Shown here: in pieces, positions 19,800-28,861 of the stretch
Layout: every line of letters begins with the position of its first letter
How positions within the stretch are numbered: the first letter of the stretch is position 1
NCBI GenBank assembly: GCA_946481345.1
Contig: CAMLMY010000006.1
Coordinates: forward strand, 23,895 to 87,894
Direction: 5' to 3'
DNA: 64,000 nt
DNA from: an uncultured Gilliamella sp.
GTDB taxonomy: Bacteria; Pseudomonadota; Gammaproteobacteria; Enterobacterales; Orbaceae
Position numbers and translations under genes: made by a program
Notes under the pieces: generated by a model
What the model saw: the letters and a program-made list of their open reading frames with translations, nothing else
Told to the model about the DNA's origin: nothing
Database searches by the model: none

Positions 19800-21499
19800 T
19801 ACTCGGTGTCCTTTTTGTTCATCCAACCACGTATAATCAGAGCCATTACACGAGGATCTTTCTCGACAATTTTGCGGATGTATTGCTGTTGTTGCATATT
19901 ATCTTCAAAAATCTTCTGTTGCAGTTTACTGTGTGCTTTGTAATCGAGTTTATCTTCACTAGCCATTGTGCTATCAGATGATCTGTTATCAGTATTAAGA
20001 TATTGTCTTTGAATTTTAATCCATATCGAGCGTAATACTTTGCGCCATGCAAACCAGAGTATTAAAATGTAAATCAGATATTTAATCGCGACTTTCAGCA
20101 TGTCGAAAACTTCATGTTTTTGTAAAAAGACCATGGCGGCATTTTCATCTTCAATTTGATCGGTAAATTTCAAATTAGCTACTGTTAATGAATCACCACG
20201 CAAGTCAGAAAATCCCATTGCTTGACGGGCAAGCGCTTCAATATGGGTGAGTTCCTCTTGATCTAGTTTTACCCATTTTTCAACAGCTTCTTTTTCTGAA
20301 TTTTCTTCATTTGCCGATGTGATTTCATCGGCTGAAATAAATTTATAATTAACTAAAACAGCGACAGATAAACGCTTGATACGACCTTCAGGGATTTTGC
20401 TATGAATAACTTGACGATTAACTTCAAAGTTCAATGTTTTATTTGACTGTAAATGATACATTTTTTGTTTATCGTCTTTATCTTTGCTATCGAGCTCACC
20501 ATCAATTGGTGCACTAGGCGTTGGTACCGGTTGATTAGATAATGCGCCCGGCACACCACCGATAATATTGCTTGATGCTAATTGGCTATTTTCAATTTGT
20601 TGCTTACTACGAATAGTTTGGTTGCTGGCATCGCTATTGGGATCATAAATTTCTGATGTTGACTCTTGCCGACTAAAATCGATATCCGCATTCACTTGTA
20701 CCTTAACATTTTGTTGTCCCAAAATAGGGATAATAATTTTTTCTACTCGTTCTCGAACTAGATTTTCAATGCGTTCACTATATTCTAATTGGGCAATATT
20801 AACGTTACTGTCACGGTATCTTTCACCGGTTAATAAATTGCCTTTTTGATCAATAATCGTCACCTTATCCGCTTGTAATTCTGGCACACTACTAGAAATT
20901 AAATGAATGATGGCGTCAATTTGACCTTGAGATAAAGCTCGACCTGGTAATAAAGTTAGTGCAACAGAGGCGGAAGGGAATTTTCTTTCTCGAACAAATA
21001 AAGAGGGTTTAGGCATCGCTAAATGCACTCTGGCATCATCTACACTACTAATAATGGCAATGGTTCTCGATAGTTCGCCTTCTAATGCTCGTTGATAGTT
21101 GATTTGTTCATTAAACTGACTCATGCCAAAACTTTCTTTGTCGAGTAGTTCAAAACCAATTGCGCCACCTTTAGGCAAACCCTGCTGGGCTATTCGTAAA
21201 CGAGTATTATAAATTTGATTTTGGGGAATTAAGATAGTTGAGCCAGAGGATGAAAATTTATAGGGAATATTTAACTTATCAAGTTGGCTAATGATTTCAC
21301 CGCCATCCTTATCATTCAAATTACTAAATAATACGCCATAATTATCGTCTTTAAGCCATAAGTAAGTAATACTACTAATTGCTATTACAATTACTCCTAC
21401 AATAAGGAGTAGCATTTTACGATTTATTTTTAATTGATTAATAAAAGGTAACTTACTCAATATTGATTCGCCTTTGTTACCAACTGCCTGGCTATCCAT
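19799..21499 (-). CDS. fliF: Flagellar MS-ring protein FliF
   Basis: 566 residues. Two transmembrane segments (about 29-48 and 470-488) flank a large periplasmic region containing ring-building motifs (YGVLFSNLNDKDGGEI, ALEGELSRTI, ARVHLAMPKPSLFVRE, ASVALTLLPG). The C-terminal cytoplasmic tail that binds FliG is present. It is the first gene of fliFGHIJK and is divergent from fliE across 175 bp, as in E. coli. Confidence 0.97.
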   Translation of the reverse strand: MDSQAVGNKGESILSKLPFINQLKINRKMLLLIVGVIVIAISSITYLWLKDDNYGVLFSNLNDKDGGEIISQLDKLNIPYKFSSSGSTILIPQNQIYNTRLRIAQQGLPKGGAIGFELLDKESFGMSQFNEQINYQRALEGELSRTIAIISSVDDARVHLAMPKPSLFVRERKFPSASVALTLLPGRALSQGQIDAIIHLISSSVPELQADKVTIIDQKGNLLTGERYRDSNVNIAQLEYSERIENLVRERVEKIIIPILGQQNVKVQVNADIDFSRQESTSEIYDPNSDASNQTIRSKQQIENSQLASSNIIGGVPGALSNQPVPTPSAPIDGELDSKDKDDKQKMYHLQSNKTLNFEVNRQVIHSKIPEGRIKRLSVAVLVNYKFISADEITSANEENSEKEAVEKWVKLDQEELTHIEALARQAMGFSDLRGDSLTVANLKFTDQIEDENAAMVFLQKHEVFDMLKVAIKYLIYILILWFAWRKVLRSIWIKIQRQYLNTDNRSSDSTMASEDKLDYKAHSKLQQKIFEDNMQQQQYIRKIVEKDPRVMALIIRGWMNKKDTE

Positions 21500-21674
21500 A
21501 TGTATCCTAACACTAAACTGACTAGATTAATTCTAGGGTTTATTATCTGTGTATTTAAAAAAATCAATAGCTAAAAAAGCATATGCTTTACCCTTTAGTT
21601 ATCGCTTTTAGATTGTTATCTTTATGATAATTTACGTTATAACTTGATTAAGACGAATAACCGTGACCTTTATT

Positions 21675-21977
21675 ATGAATAGTATTGATGCCTTTAATAG
21701 CACAACATTAACCCAACTTGATTTTTCACATAAGCAATCTATTAATCATAGTGAACAAAATTTTATGGCTGAATTAAAAATGGCATTAGATAAAATCAGT
21801 CAAACACAAATAGACGCTAGCCAGCAAGCCAAAGCATTTGAGATGGGTGAAGCCAATATCGCATTAAATGAGGTGATGGTTAGCATGCAAAAGTCTTCAG
21901 TTTCTTTACAATTTGGTATTCAAGTTCGCAATAAATTAGTCGCAGCATATCAAGAAATTATGAATATGAATGTTTAA
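21675..21977 (+). CDS. fliE: Flagellar hook-basal body protein FliE
   Basis: About 100 residues. FliE connects the MS ring and export gate to the rod. The C-terminal half ([20 protein letters not shown] ... [15 protein letters not shown]) is the conserved FliE signature. A GTG four codons upstream (21663) is an alternative start; neither has an obvious Shine-Dalgarno. It stands alone, divergent from fliF, with a hairpin about 250 bases downstream. Confidence 0.93.
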   Translation: MNSIDAFNSTTLTQLDFSHKQSINHSEQNFMAELKMALDKISQTQIDASQQAKAFEMGEANIALNEVMVSMQKSSVSLQFGIQVRNKLVAAYQEIMNMNV

Positions 21978-22227
21978 ACCTTTATCGGATGGTTACTTAT
22001 CGACTAGATGATAATATTTTGGTTTAAAAAATAGTATTAATTAATCACCAATTTTTATCCTAAATTGGCTTAACATCACCACTATTGTTATTACAACGAC
22101 TATCGAGATACTCGCTATAAGATTATTTTTGAAGTTAAAAATGCTTTAGTTATTGCGAAGTGAGCTAGTCACCAGTACAAGCAAAGTGTATACATTAACG
22201 ATGTAAAATTAATAAAAAAAAGTTTGC

Positions 22228-22273
22228 GGAGTGGGGTTTTTGGCAGATAAAAATAGCTAAAAAACCCCGTTCC
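22228..22273. terminator. Hairpin terminator between fliE and fliT
   Basis: Arms GGAGTGGGGTTTTTGGC (22228-22244) and GCTAAAAAACCCCGTTCC (22256-22273) pair with a few wobbles around an A/T loop. The right arm is the 22-bp element also found after fliR. It can act in both directions because each arm carries a homopolymer run. Confidence 0.65.
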
Positions 22274-22277
22274 TCAA
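22256..22277 (-). repeat. 22-bp element shared by the 3' ends of two flagellar operons (copy 2)
   Basis: Identical over 22 bases to 10582-10603. It lies 39 bases beyond the fliT stop on the minus strand and forms the right arm of the hairpin at 22228-22273. Confidence 0.6.
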
Positions 22278-22315
22278 TTATTTTTATTCTTTTTTTTAAC
22301 TACTCTGTGAATAAT

Positions 22316-22678
22316 CTAAACTAAATTGGCGATTGTTTGGTAGCTATCTATTTTGGCTTGATAATCAACCTGCTCACCAATTAATTGGCTTAATTCATTA
22401 TGTCGAAGATGGATTAATTGCTTTAATTGCTCATGATAACTAAGAATATTATTGATATACATTTGAAGAATATCTTGTTGTGATAATGGTATATTATCAA
22501 TAGTAGTTAACCCATTTTTGAGTTGAATATCACGTGCTAACTGCTGATATTTAGTTTGCCAACTAATTAATAATTCCCAATTTTCTTGTTGTGCATTAAT
22601 TAGCATTTGCTCAACAACATAATTAAGTTGCTCGTATTGTTCTAGTACTAGACTCGTATTCAATGTTGCTACATCCAT
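22316..22678 (-). CDS. fliT: Flagellar protein FliT (FliD export chaperone)
   Basis: About 120 residues, helical, charged. In E. coli-type systems FliT escorts the cap protein FliD and binds FlhC to restrain FlhDC. The call rests on the helical EQYEQLNYVVEQMLINAQQE and WQTKYQQLARDIQ pattern, size and position after fliS. Start at ATG 22678 (MDVATLNTS), 2 bases after the fliS stop. Confidence 0.85.
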   Translation of the reverse strand: MDVATLNTSLVLEQYEQLNYVVEQMLINAQQENWELLISWQTKYQQLARDIQLKNGLTTIDNIPLSQQDILQMYINNILSYHEQLKQLIHLRHNELSQLIGEQVDYQAKIDSYQTIANLV

Positions 22679-22680
22679 AA

Positions 22681-23058
22681 CTATGCTATCTCTCGCCAAG
22701 CTTGGGCAATATTATTAAGCAGATCAAAACAAGTTTGCAGTATTTGCGTATCATTATGTAGATTAGCGAAAACCAGTTGCTGACTGATGTATTGATATAA
22801 CTGATCTAAATTTTCAGCAATTTCACCGCCTTGCTCTAAATCAAGGCAACTTTTAAGCCCATTATCAATGATATTAATAGCTTTAGAAATGGCTTTTCCT
22901 TTACCAGCAATATTATCCTTTTGTATATATAACTCAGCTAAGCGAATAGCATTTAATGCGCCATCAAATAACAAAACAATAAGCTGATGAGGTGAAGCCT
23001 GACTAACGCTGGTTTCTAAATTAACTTGTTTATAAGCTTGAGATCCCATTTTATACAT
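22681..23058 (-). CDS. fliS: Flagellin export chaperone FliS
   Basis: 125 residues with the diagnostic QAYKQVNLETSVSQASPHQL and LIVLLFDGALNAIRLAE segments. FliS binds the C-terminus of flagellin and prevents premature polymerisation. AAGG lies 8 bases before the ATG. It is the middle gene of fliDST. Confidence 0.96.
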   Translation of the reverse strand: MYKMGSQAYKQVNLETSVSQASPHQLIVLLFDGALNAIRLAELYIQKDNIAGKGKAISKAINIIDNGLKSCLDLEQGGEIAENLDQLYQYISQQLVFANLHNDTQILQTCFDLLNNIAQAWREIA

Positions 23059-23067
23059 TGTTATGCC

Positions 23068-24501
23068 TTATTTTTTTAAATTCGCCATCATTTCAAATTG
23101 GGTGGTAAGATAATTACTCATACCATTTAATTCATTGATTAAGATATCTAGTTTTGTGAATTGTACCCGATAACGCTCGATAGTTTGGTCAATAGAGTTA
23201 TTAACTTGGTCATAGCGTTTATCTAATGATTTTAAGGTAGAATTTAAACCGTTAGTTGCCGTATCAATCATGCCGTCGCTATCAATAAAGCTACTTACTT
23301 TGGCAAAGACTTCGTTGGCAATGCCAGTTGTTTCACCATCACCAGTAAATAAAATGGCGACTGCTTCACTGTTTTCTTTAAGGTTTTTTTCTAATTCGTT
23401 TTCTTTAATTACCAGCTTGCCATTACTATCCATATTGATACCAATTTGTGCTAATACCGATAATTCTCCTGTTTGACCTTTAGAAAATATAGAGCGAATA
23501 CTTTGATCAATATTACGTAGAGTTGAATCACCAATCAGTGGGCCATTACTATTATTTAATTCATCTGAATTGGCATCACCAGCGGTAAATTGCGTTAAGC
23601 TTGATATGGTTGATTGTAATTGATTAAAGGCATCAACCCACTCTTTAAGGGCTTCTTGAGCTTTGTCATTGTCAGCGCTGATGGTTAAATTTTGCGCTGT
23701 TGTAGTGACTGCTTTTAATGTGATATCGACACCAGGAATAACCTCTTTAACGGTATTTGATGAGCTATTAATCGTTATACCATTAAAGCTAAATTTAGCA
23801 TCTTGCGCTTTAGCTACTTCACTCATAGCTGATGAATCAGCTTGATTAGCATTAAAACCAATTAGTGAATTAAGTTTATCATCATCGGATGAAATAGAGG
23901 TAATGGCTTGTTGTTCACCGGTTTCTTTCGATGTGATAACCAGTTGATAGCTATCAGTTCCAGAACGGACAATAGTGGCATTTACCGTTGTTTCACTGGT
24001 TGAACCATCTTCATTAATCACCTTAGCTTGATTGATTGCATTGGCTATTGATTCGAGCGATGTGTCATCTTTGCCTAACGTGATATTTAATTTTTGGCCA
24101 TTAGCTTGTTCTATTGTGAGGGTACGGGTTTCATTATCATTACCTAAAGCTGATGTTTTATCATTTATAGCATTCGTGGCAACACTATGTGCAGTGGCAA
24201 GTTGTTCGACGCTAACTGCATAATTACCTAATTGGGCCTTGCTATTTACATTAGTGGTAAAATAGTTGTCATTACCAGATGCAAAACGCGCTTGAAACAG
24301 CTCTTTTTTTTGCAGTTTTGCTGTTGCGCTGTTGAATGTTGATAATGCACTTTTTAATTTACCAAAACCGCTTATTTTATTATTAACTGCTTTTTGTTGG
24401 GCTTTTATCGGTGTAAGACGATTTTTCTCAACGGCTTCTAATTGATCTAATACTTCATTTAAATCAATACCAGAACCAATTCCTAATATACTCATTGCCA
24501 T
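23068..24501 (-). CDS. fliD: Flagellar filament cap protein FliD
   Basis: 477 residues. FliD pentamers cap the filament tip and guide flagellin folding. Conserved N-terminal GIGSGIDLNEVLDQLEAVEK and a C-terminal heptad-rich region ending in LNGMSNYLTTQFEMM. AGGAT lies 8 bases before the ATG. A sigma-28-type promoter lies just upstream at 24540-24566, so fliDST is a late (class 3) operon. Confidence 0.96.
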   Translation of the reverse strand: MAMSILGIGSGIDLNEVLDQLEAVEKNRLTPIKAQQKAVNNKISGFGKLKSALSTFNSATAKLQKKELFQARFASGNDNYFTTNVNSKAQLGNYAVSVEQLATAHSVATNAINDKTSALGNDNETRTLTIEQANGQKLNITLGKDDTSLESIANAINQAKVINEDGSTSETTVNATIVRSGTDSYQLVITSKETGEQQAITSISSDDDKLNSLIGFNANQADSSAMSEVAKAQDAKFSFNGITINSSSNTVKEVIPGVDITLKAVTTTAQNLTISADNDKAQEALKEWVDAFNQLQSTISSLTQFTAGDANSDELNNSNGPLIGDSTLRNIDQSIRSIFSKGQTGELSVLAQIGINMDSNGKLVIKENELEKNLKENSEAVAILFTGDGETTGIANEVFAKVSSFIDSDGMIDTATNGLNSTLKSLDKRYDQVNNSIDQTIERYRVQFTKLDILINELNGMSNYLTTQFEMMANLKK

Positions 24502-24539
24502 GATTGATTATCCTAATATAAATTCTTTCATCCCTTGTT

Positions 24540-24566
24540 TTATCGACCAATACCGTAAAAAGTTTA
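24540..24566 (-). promoter_or_regulatory. Sigma-28 (FliA) promoter of fliDST
   Basis: On the minus strand TAAACTTT, an 11-bp spacer, then GTCGATAA, against the consensus TAAAGTTT-N11-GCCGATAA. It is 39 bases upstream of the fliD start. Confidence 0.85.
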
Positions 24567-24965
24567 GCTGTTTTTAGTTTTTTATCTTTACTAATAAATA
24601 AGTCGGTTTTGGCAATGAGAATATTGATAATCAGTTTTATCTATTAAAAAATGAGTTAGTTATCTCAATCAATAGTGTTGTTAGCTGTCCTTTATGTTGC
24701 CTAACATTAAAATTGTGTAGTGAAACTTCCAATATCATTACTATTGATTGATTAGAAAATATATTGCCATGAATTAAATTGGGACAAGCTTAAGCTTTGT
24801 TGCCACAAATTTTTATTAAAGAAGGCTATCAACCAGTCGATTCAGCGATACATAACTTTGATTACTATACATATAAATATCTATGATGCCCTTTAATCAT
24901 GTTCATCAAACAACTTAGTTATTCCGCTTTATTTAACCTCAATAAATAAAAATTCAAAAAAATAT

Positions 24966-24992
24966 TAAAGTTTCCTTTTTTAATACCGATAA
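24966..24992 (+). promoter_or_regulatory. Sigma-28 (FliA) promoter of fliC
   Basis: TAAAGTTT (24966-24973), 11-bp spacer, ACCGATAA (24985-24992): one mismatch to the consensus. The start codon of fliC lies 77 bases downstream. Confidence 0.92.
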
Positions 24993-25068
24993 CTAAACCA
25001 TCAGCATATATATTGAATTTTTTTTCAATATCTCGTTGATCTAACTAATCATATTAAAGGAGATAAAA

Positions 25069-25881
25069 ATGGCACAAGTAATTAATACTAATACTATGTC
25101 TTTAATGGCAAGAAACAACCTTAATCATTCTCAAAGCGTGCTTGGAACTGCAATTGAGCGTCTATCATCTGGTATGCGTATCAACAGTGCTAAAGACGAT
25201 GCCGCTGGTCAAGCAATCGCTAACCGTTTTTCTTCTAGTATTCGTGGTTTAACTCAAGCTGCACGTAATGCCAATGACGGTATTTCAATTGCACAAACTA
25301 CAGAAGGTGCATTAAACGAAATCAATAATAACGTACAACGTATTCGTGAATTAACTGTTCAAGCAGCAAACGGTACTAACTCTGAAAGCGATCTTGTATC
25401 AATCCAAAATGAAATCGATCAACGTTTACAAGAGATCGACCGTGTATCAGCACAAACTGACTTCAATGGTACTAAAGTATTATCAGAAGACAAAACACTT
25501 AACATTCAAGTTGGTGCAAATGATGGTGAAATCATTGCTATCAATTTAAAACAAATTGACAGCGATAAATTAGGTTTATCTGGTTTTAATGTATCTGATG
25601 CGCCAACCGCAGATCCATTAAAAACAATCGATGAAGCATTATCAAAAATTGATGAATTACGTGGTGAGCTTGGTGCGGTACAAAATCGTTTTGAATCAAC
25701 CGTAACTAACATCAACAATACTGTAAATAACTTAAGTTCAGCACGTAGCCGTATTGAAGATGCAGATTATGCTGAAGAAGTATCTAATATGACTCGTGGT
25801 CAAATCTTACAACAAGCAGGTACTTCAGTATTAGCACAAGCTAACCAAGTACCACAATCAGTATTGTCTTTATTACAATAA
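25069..25881 (+). CDS. fliC: Flagellin, short form
   Basis: 270 residues, much shorter than E. coli FliC (498). The conserved N-terminal D0/D1 (MAQVINTNTMSLMARNNLN, RLSSGMRINSAKDDAAGQAI) and C-terminal D1/D0 (RSRIEDADYAEEVSNMTR ... QVPQSVLSLLQ) helices are complete, and almost nothing of the surface D2/D3 domains remains between them. QRIRELTVQAANGTNS (about residues 88-103) corresponds to the TLR5-recognised D1 patch of enterobacterial flagellins. A perfect AAAGGAG lies 6 bases before the ATG. Only one flagellin gene is present. Confidence 0.97.
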   Translation: MAQVINTNTMSLMARNNLNHSQSVLGTAIERLSSGMRINSAKDDAAGQAIANRFSSSIRGLTQAARNANDGISIAQTTEGALNEINNNVQRIRELTVQAANGTNSESDLVSIQNEIDQRLQEIDRVSAQTDFNGTKVLSEDKTLNIQVGANDGEIIAINLKQIDSDKLGLSGFNVSDAPTADPLKTIDEALSKIDELRGELGAVQNRFESTVTNINNTVNNLSSARSRIEDADYAEEVSNMTRGQILQQAGTSVLAQANQVPQSVLSLLQ

Positions 25882-25931
25882 AACAATACAAGTACATAAC
25901 TAGAATTTTGGTCACTCTAATTTTGTACGAT

Positions 25932-25965
25932 AACAATAGTGGTATTTTTTAATACCACTATTGTT
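25932..25965. terminator. Perfect hairpin between fliC and fliA
   Basis: 15-bp perfect arms AACAATAGTGGTATT (25932-25946) and AATACCACTATTGTT (25951-25965) with a TTTT loop. It follows fliC and probably ends or trims the abundant flagellin mRNA. There is no long T tract, so it may act mainly as a 3' stabiliser. Confidence 0.7.
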
Positions 25966-26067
25966 AATAATGTTAATTACCTATTTTTTAATATCTTATT
26001 CTTGCCATTAATTCAATCAATTATCGTCATAATAATCATTAGCATTTTTTTACATTGGTTCAGAAAA

Positions 26068-26784
26068 ATGAGTGATAGCCTGTATAACTCTCAAGGTGTA
26101 GTGAATCAAATCGATTGGCAACAATATCTATATTTAGTTCGTAATGAAGCGTTAAAATTAGCTGTTCGATTGCCAACAACGATTGAACTTGATGACTTAC
26201 TGCAAGTTGGTTATATAGGTTTATTAGAGTCTATAAAACGCTATGATGCATCTCAAGGTTATACTTTTACTACCTTTGCTACTCCGAGAATAAAAGGGGC
26301 TATGCTAGATGAATTGCGTAGTCGAGATTGGTTACCACGGCAAACACGGAAAAAAATTAAAGATGTCACTAATGCTATTAATGAATTAGAACAAAAATTA
26401 GGCATACCTCCCAATGATCAGCAGATAGCTGCACATCTGCAATTATCTCTTACTGAATATCACAAAGTATTATTAGATTCAAATTATAGCCAAATCTGTT
26501 CTTATGATGAGATTCACAAAAAACTCGGCGATAATTTGGATGCGTTAATTGAGCCTGACGCCGATAACAATCCTTTTGCTTCCATTATTAATGATGAAAT
26601 TCGCAATATTATTGTTCAACAAATTAGTAACTTACCAGAAAAAGAAAAAATGGTTTTAGCTCTCTATTATCAAGAGGAATTAAATTTAAAAGAGATTGGA
26701 AAAGTGTTGGATATTAGCGAATCTCGAGTAAGTCAATTACATAGCCAAGCAATTAAACGAATACAAAGTAAAATTGTTTTATAA
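26068..26784 (+). CDS. fliA: Flagellar sigma factor FliA (sigma-28)
   Basis: 238 residues with sigma regions 2 (ELDDLLQVGYIGLLESIKRY, GAMLDELRSRDWLPR), 3 and 4 (LPEKEKMVLALYYQEELNLK, ISESRVSQLHSQAIKRI). It directs late flagellar promoters such as those in front of fliC, fliD, flgK and flgM. The frame is open back to a GTG at 25939 inside the upstream hairpin, but the 43 extra residues are hydrophobic and non-homologous. ATG 26068 (MSDSLYNSQGVV) matches the family start. No fliZ follows. Confidence 0.95.
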   Translation: MSDSLYNSQGVVNQIDWQQYLYLVRNEALKLAVRLPTTIELDDLLQVGYIGLLESIKRYDASQGYTFTTFATPRIKGAMLDELRSRDWLPRQTRKKIKDVTNAINELEQKLGIPPNDQQIAAHLQLSLTEYHKVLLDSNYSQICSYDEIHKKLGDNLDALIEPDADNNPFASIINDEIRNIIVQQISNLPEKEKMVLALYYQEELNLKEIGKVLDISESRVSQLHSQAIKRIQSKIVL

Positions 26785-26849
26785 AAAAAAGAATTAAAAC
26801 AGTAAAACATGGAAAAATAAATCGAAAATAAATTGAAATGATTTTTTTA

Positions 26850-26878
26850 TTGACCTTTCGAATTTAAAAATGTAACTT
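26850..26878 (+). promoter_or_regulatory. Candidate sigma-70 promoter of flhDC
   Basis: TTGACC (26850-26855), 17-bp spacer, TAACTT (26873-26878). It is the best -35/-10 pair in the 170-bp gap between fliA and flhD and would give a leader of about 70 bases containing the hairpin at 26918-26941. Confidence 0.5.
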
Positions 26879-26917
26879 TAAGTTTAAAAAAGTGGTGTTA
26901 GTTGTATTTTATTAATT

Positions 26918-26941
26918 TTGCGTTTTTTTATACGAACGCAA
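26918..26941 (+). repeat. Hairpin in the flhDC leader
   Basis: TTGCGTT (26918-26924) pairs with AACGCAA (26935-26941) around a 10-base loop. It ends 13 bases before the GTG start of flhD, close enough to affect ribosome access. Confidence 0.45.
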
Positions 26942-26954
26942 GCAGATATGGATT

Positions 26955-27296
26955 GTGGTGGTTAAATTGGGAAATATACAAGATGACGATATTTTGAAAT
27001 GTATTCATCATTTAAATCTTTCAACGCTTTTATTAAGTCAAAAGATGATTGAAAAAGATAAAGTGATGGCGATGTATCGATTAGGAATTGATGAAAAAAC
27101 AGCTGATATCTTGAGTAATTTAAGTGCTTCTCAAATGTTGGTTCTATCTGAAACCAATCAATTAACATTTCAATTTAGATTTAAAAATTCGGCAATGATG
27201 GAAAAATTAACTGAGGAATCTCGCGTTAGTGATATAAAGCAGATGCATACAGGGATCCTTCTATCAAGCTTACTTTTAGATTCAATTAATAAGTAG
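26955..27296 (+). CDS. flhD: Flagellar master regulator subunit FlhD
   Basis: 113 residues, aligned with E. coli FlhD from HHLNLSTLLLSQKMIEKDK through MYRLGIDEKTADILSNL, LSETNQLTFQFRF and ESRVSDIKQMHTGILLS. FlhD4C2 activates class 2 flagellar promoters. The start is uncertain: GTG 26955 (or GTG 26958) is the first usable codon and no in-frame ATG precedes the homologous region. It is 4 bases upstream of flhC. Confidence 0.93.
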   Translation: MVVKLGNIQDDDILKCIHHLNLSTLLLSQKMIEKDKVMAMYRLGIDEKTADILSNLSASQMLVLSETNQLTFQFRFKNSAMMEKLTEESRVSDIKQMHTGILLSSLLLDSINK

Positions 27297-27300
27297 GTAG

Positions 27301-27915
27301 ATGATAAAGATGAGTAGCACAAGTATTATTCAAAAGTATAAAGAAGTTCAATTAGCTATTCGATTAATTTCACTCGGCGCTAGAATCCAAATGTTAGAAA
27401 GTGAAACCAATTTAAGCCGTGGTAAATTAATTAAATTATATAAAGAAATTCAAGGATGTCCTCCTCCTAAAGGTTTACTTCCCTTTTCAACTACGTGGTT
27501 TATGACTTGGGAGCCCAATATTCACTCAAGTATGTTTTATAATGCTTACCATTTTTTAGTTAAAAATGGCATTAAACCTGGTGTTCAGGCCATTTTAAAA
27601 GCCTATCAACTCTATTTAGAACAGTGTTCCTTTCCTCAAGATGAAGAGCCTATTTTAGGATTAACCCGAGCATGGATTTTAGTTAAATTTGTTGAAAGTA
27701 ATGTTATGCAGCAGTCAAGTTGCAAGGAGTGCAAAGGGCGATTTATTACCCATGCTTATCAACCTCATAATAGCTTTGTGTGCAGTTTATGCCAGCCACC
27801 ATCAAGAGCAGAAAAAAATAATAAAACACATAAAGAGAGTCATGCCAAATGTTTACAAGTTTTATCAATACCAAATGCATTTAATTTAGTCACAGCAAAT
27901 CAGGTAACAATTTAA
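27301..27915 (+). CDS. flhC: Flagellar master regulator subunit FlhC
   Basis: 204 residues. DNA-contacting partner of FlhD. The family core ([40 protein letters not shown]) and the zinc-binding cysteines (CKEC at about 141-144 and CSLC at about 161-164) are intact. Start at ATG 27301; ATG 27310 is an alternative. motA begins 58 bases downstream, the same order as the E. coli flhDC-motAB region. Confidence 0.95.
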   Translation: MIKMSSTSIIQKYKEVQLAIRLISLGARIQMLESETNLSRGKLIKLYKEIQGCPPPKGLLPFSTTWFMTWEPNIHSSMFYNAYHFLVKNGIKPGVQAILKAYQLYLEQCSFPQDEEPILGLTRAWILVKFVESNVMQQSSCKECKGRFITHAYQPHNSFVCSLCQPPSRAEKNNKTHKESHAKCLQVLSIPNAFNLVTANQVTI

Positions 27916-27973
27916 GTAAACATTAAGCTGTAAAACAGAGTTAGTTATATTTTATGGAGATAAAGGAAAGCCA

Positions 27974-28861
27974 ATGCTAATAATTATAGGATATATTGTG
28001 GTTATCGCTTCAGCCTTAGTCGGCTATGTGCTAAGTGGCGGGTATTTGGCGGTACTTTTTCAGCCATTAGAGTTTCTCATTATTGGTGGGACAGCTATTG
28101 GTGCTTTCATTGTCAGTAATGAAAAGAAAGTTATCAAAGCGACACTTAAATCGCTAGGTAATTTATTTAAAACCTCAAAATATAATAAAACACTTTATTT
28201 AACATTAATTAATTTAATGTACACCATATTAACTAAAGTGCGTCAAAGTGGTGGCTTATCGATTGAAGAAGATATCGATAATCCCAAAGAGAGTGAGTTA
28301 TTTAAAAAATACCCACTTATTTTAGCCAATCCGCAAGTTTGTGATTTTATCACTGATTATTTACGTTTGATGATCAGTGGCAATATGGAAGTATATGAAA
28401 TCGAAGCACTAATGAATGAGGAAATAGAAACCTATACTCATGAACTTGAAAAACCAGCTGATGCTATTGCTAGCGTCGGTGATGGTTTACCCGCTTTTGG
28501 TATTGTGGCAGCAGTTATGGGGGTTATTAACACCTTAGCACAAGCTGACCGACCAGCTAGCGAATTGGGTGAGCTTATTGCCCATGCTATGGTTGGTACC
28601 TTTTTAGGTATTTTACTTGCTTATGGTTTTGTGTCGCCTTTAGCAGCATTATTAAGGCAAAAAAATGCCGATACAGTAAAAATTTTAGAATGTACTAAAG
28701 TGATTCTTATTGCCAGTATGCATGATTATGCTCCGCAAATTTGTATTGAGTTTGGTCGCAAAACAATTTTTTCCCACGAACGGCCATCTTTCTTTGAATT
28801 AGAAAAATATATTCAAGAAGTGAAAGATAAAAACGCTAACCCAACAGAAAATAATGAATAA
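27974..28861 (+). CDS. motA: Flagellar stator protein MotA
   Basis: 295 residues, four transmembrane helices, proton-driven type. The cytoplasmic loop charges that contact FliG are present at the E. coli positions (R90 and E98). The channel-side proline motif is kept (DGLPAFGIVAAVMGV). GGAGATAAAGGA precedes the ATG. The end overlaps motB by one base (TAATG). No sigma-28 consensus was found in the 58 bases after flhC. Confidence 0.97.
   Translation: MLIIIGYIVVIASALVGYVLSGGYLAVLFQPLEFLIIGGTAIGAFIVSNEKKVIKATLKSLGNLFKTSKYNKTLYLTLINLMYTILTKVRQSGGLSIEEDIDNPKESELFKKYPLILANPQVCDFITDYLRLMISGNMEVYEIEALMNEEIETYTHELEKPADAIASVGDGLPAFGIVAAVMGVINTLAQADRPASELGELIAHAMVGTFLGILLAYGFVSPLAALLRQKNADTVKILECTKVILIASMHDYAPQICIEFGRKTIFSHERPSFFELEKYIQEVKDKNANPTENNE

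Larger units (their letters stand above)
21978..22315. other. 338-bp gap between fliE and fliT
   Basis: Convergent intergenic region. It holds the hairpin at 22228-22273 and the 22-bp element shared with the fliR end. I see no coding signal or RNA gene in the remainder. Confidence 0.6.
24502..25068. other. 567-bp divergent region between fliD and fliC
   Basis: It holds the two divergent sigma-28-type promoters (24540-24566 minus, 24966-24992 plus). The roughly 400 bp between them are A/T-rich and show no open frame or RNA signature that I can support. Confidence 0.6.

Noticed and set aside
25939..26067. N-terminal extension of FliA from GTG 25939
   Set aside because: It begins inside the fliC hairpin, is hydrophobic and has no counterpart in sigma-28 factors; ATG 26068 matches the family.
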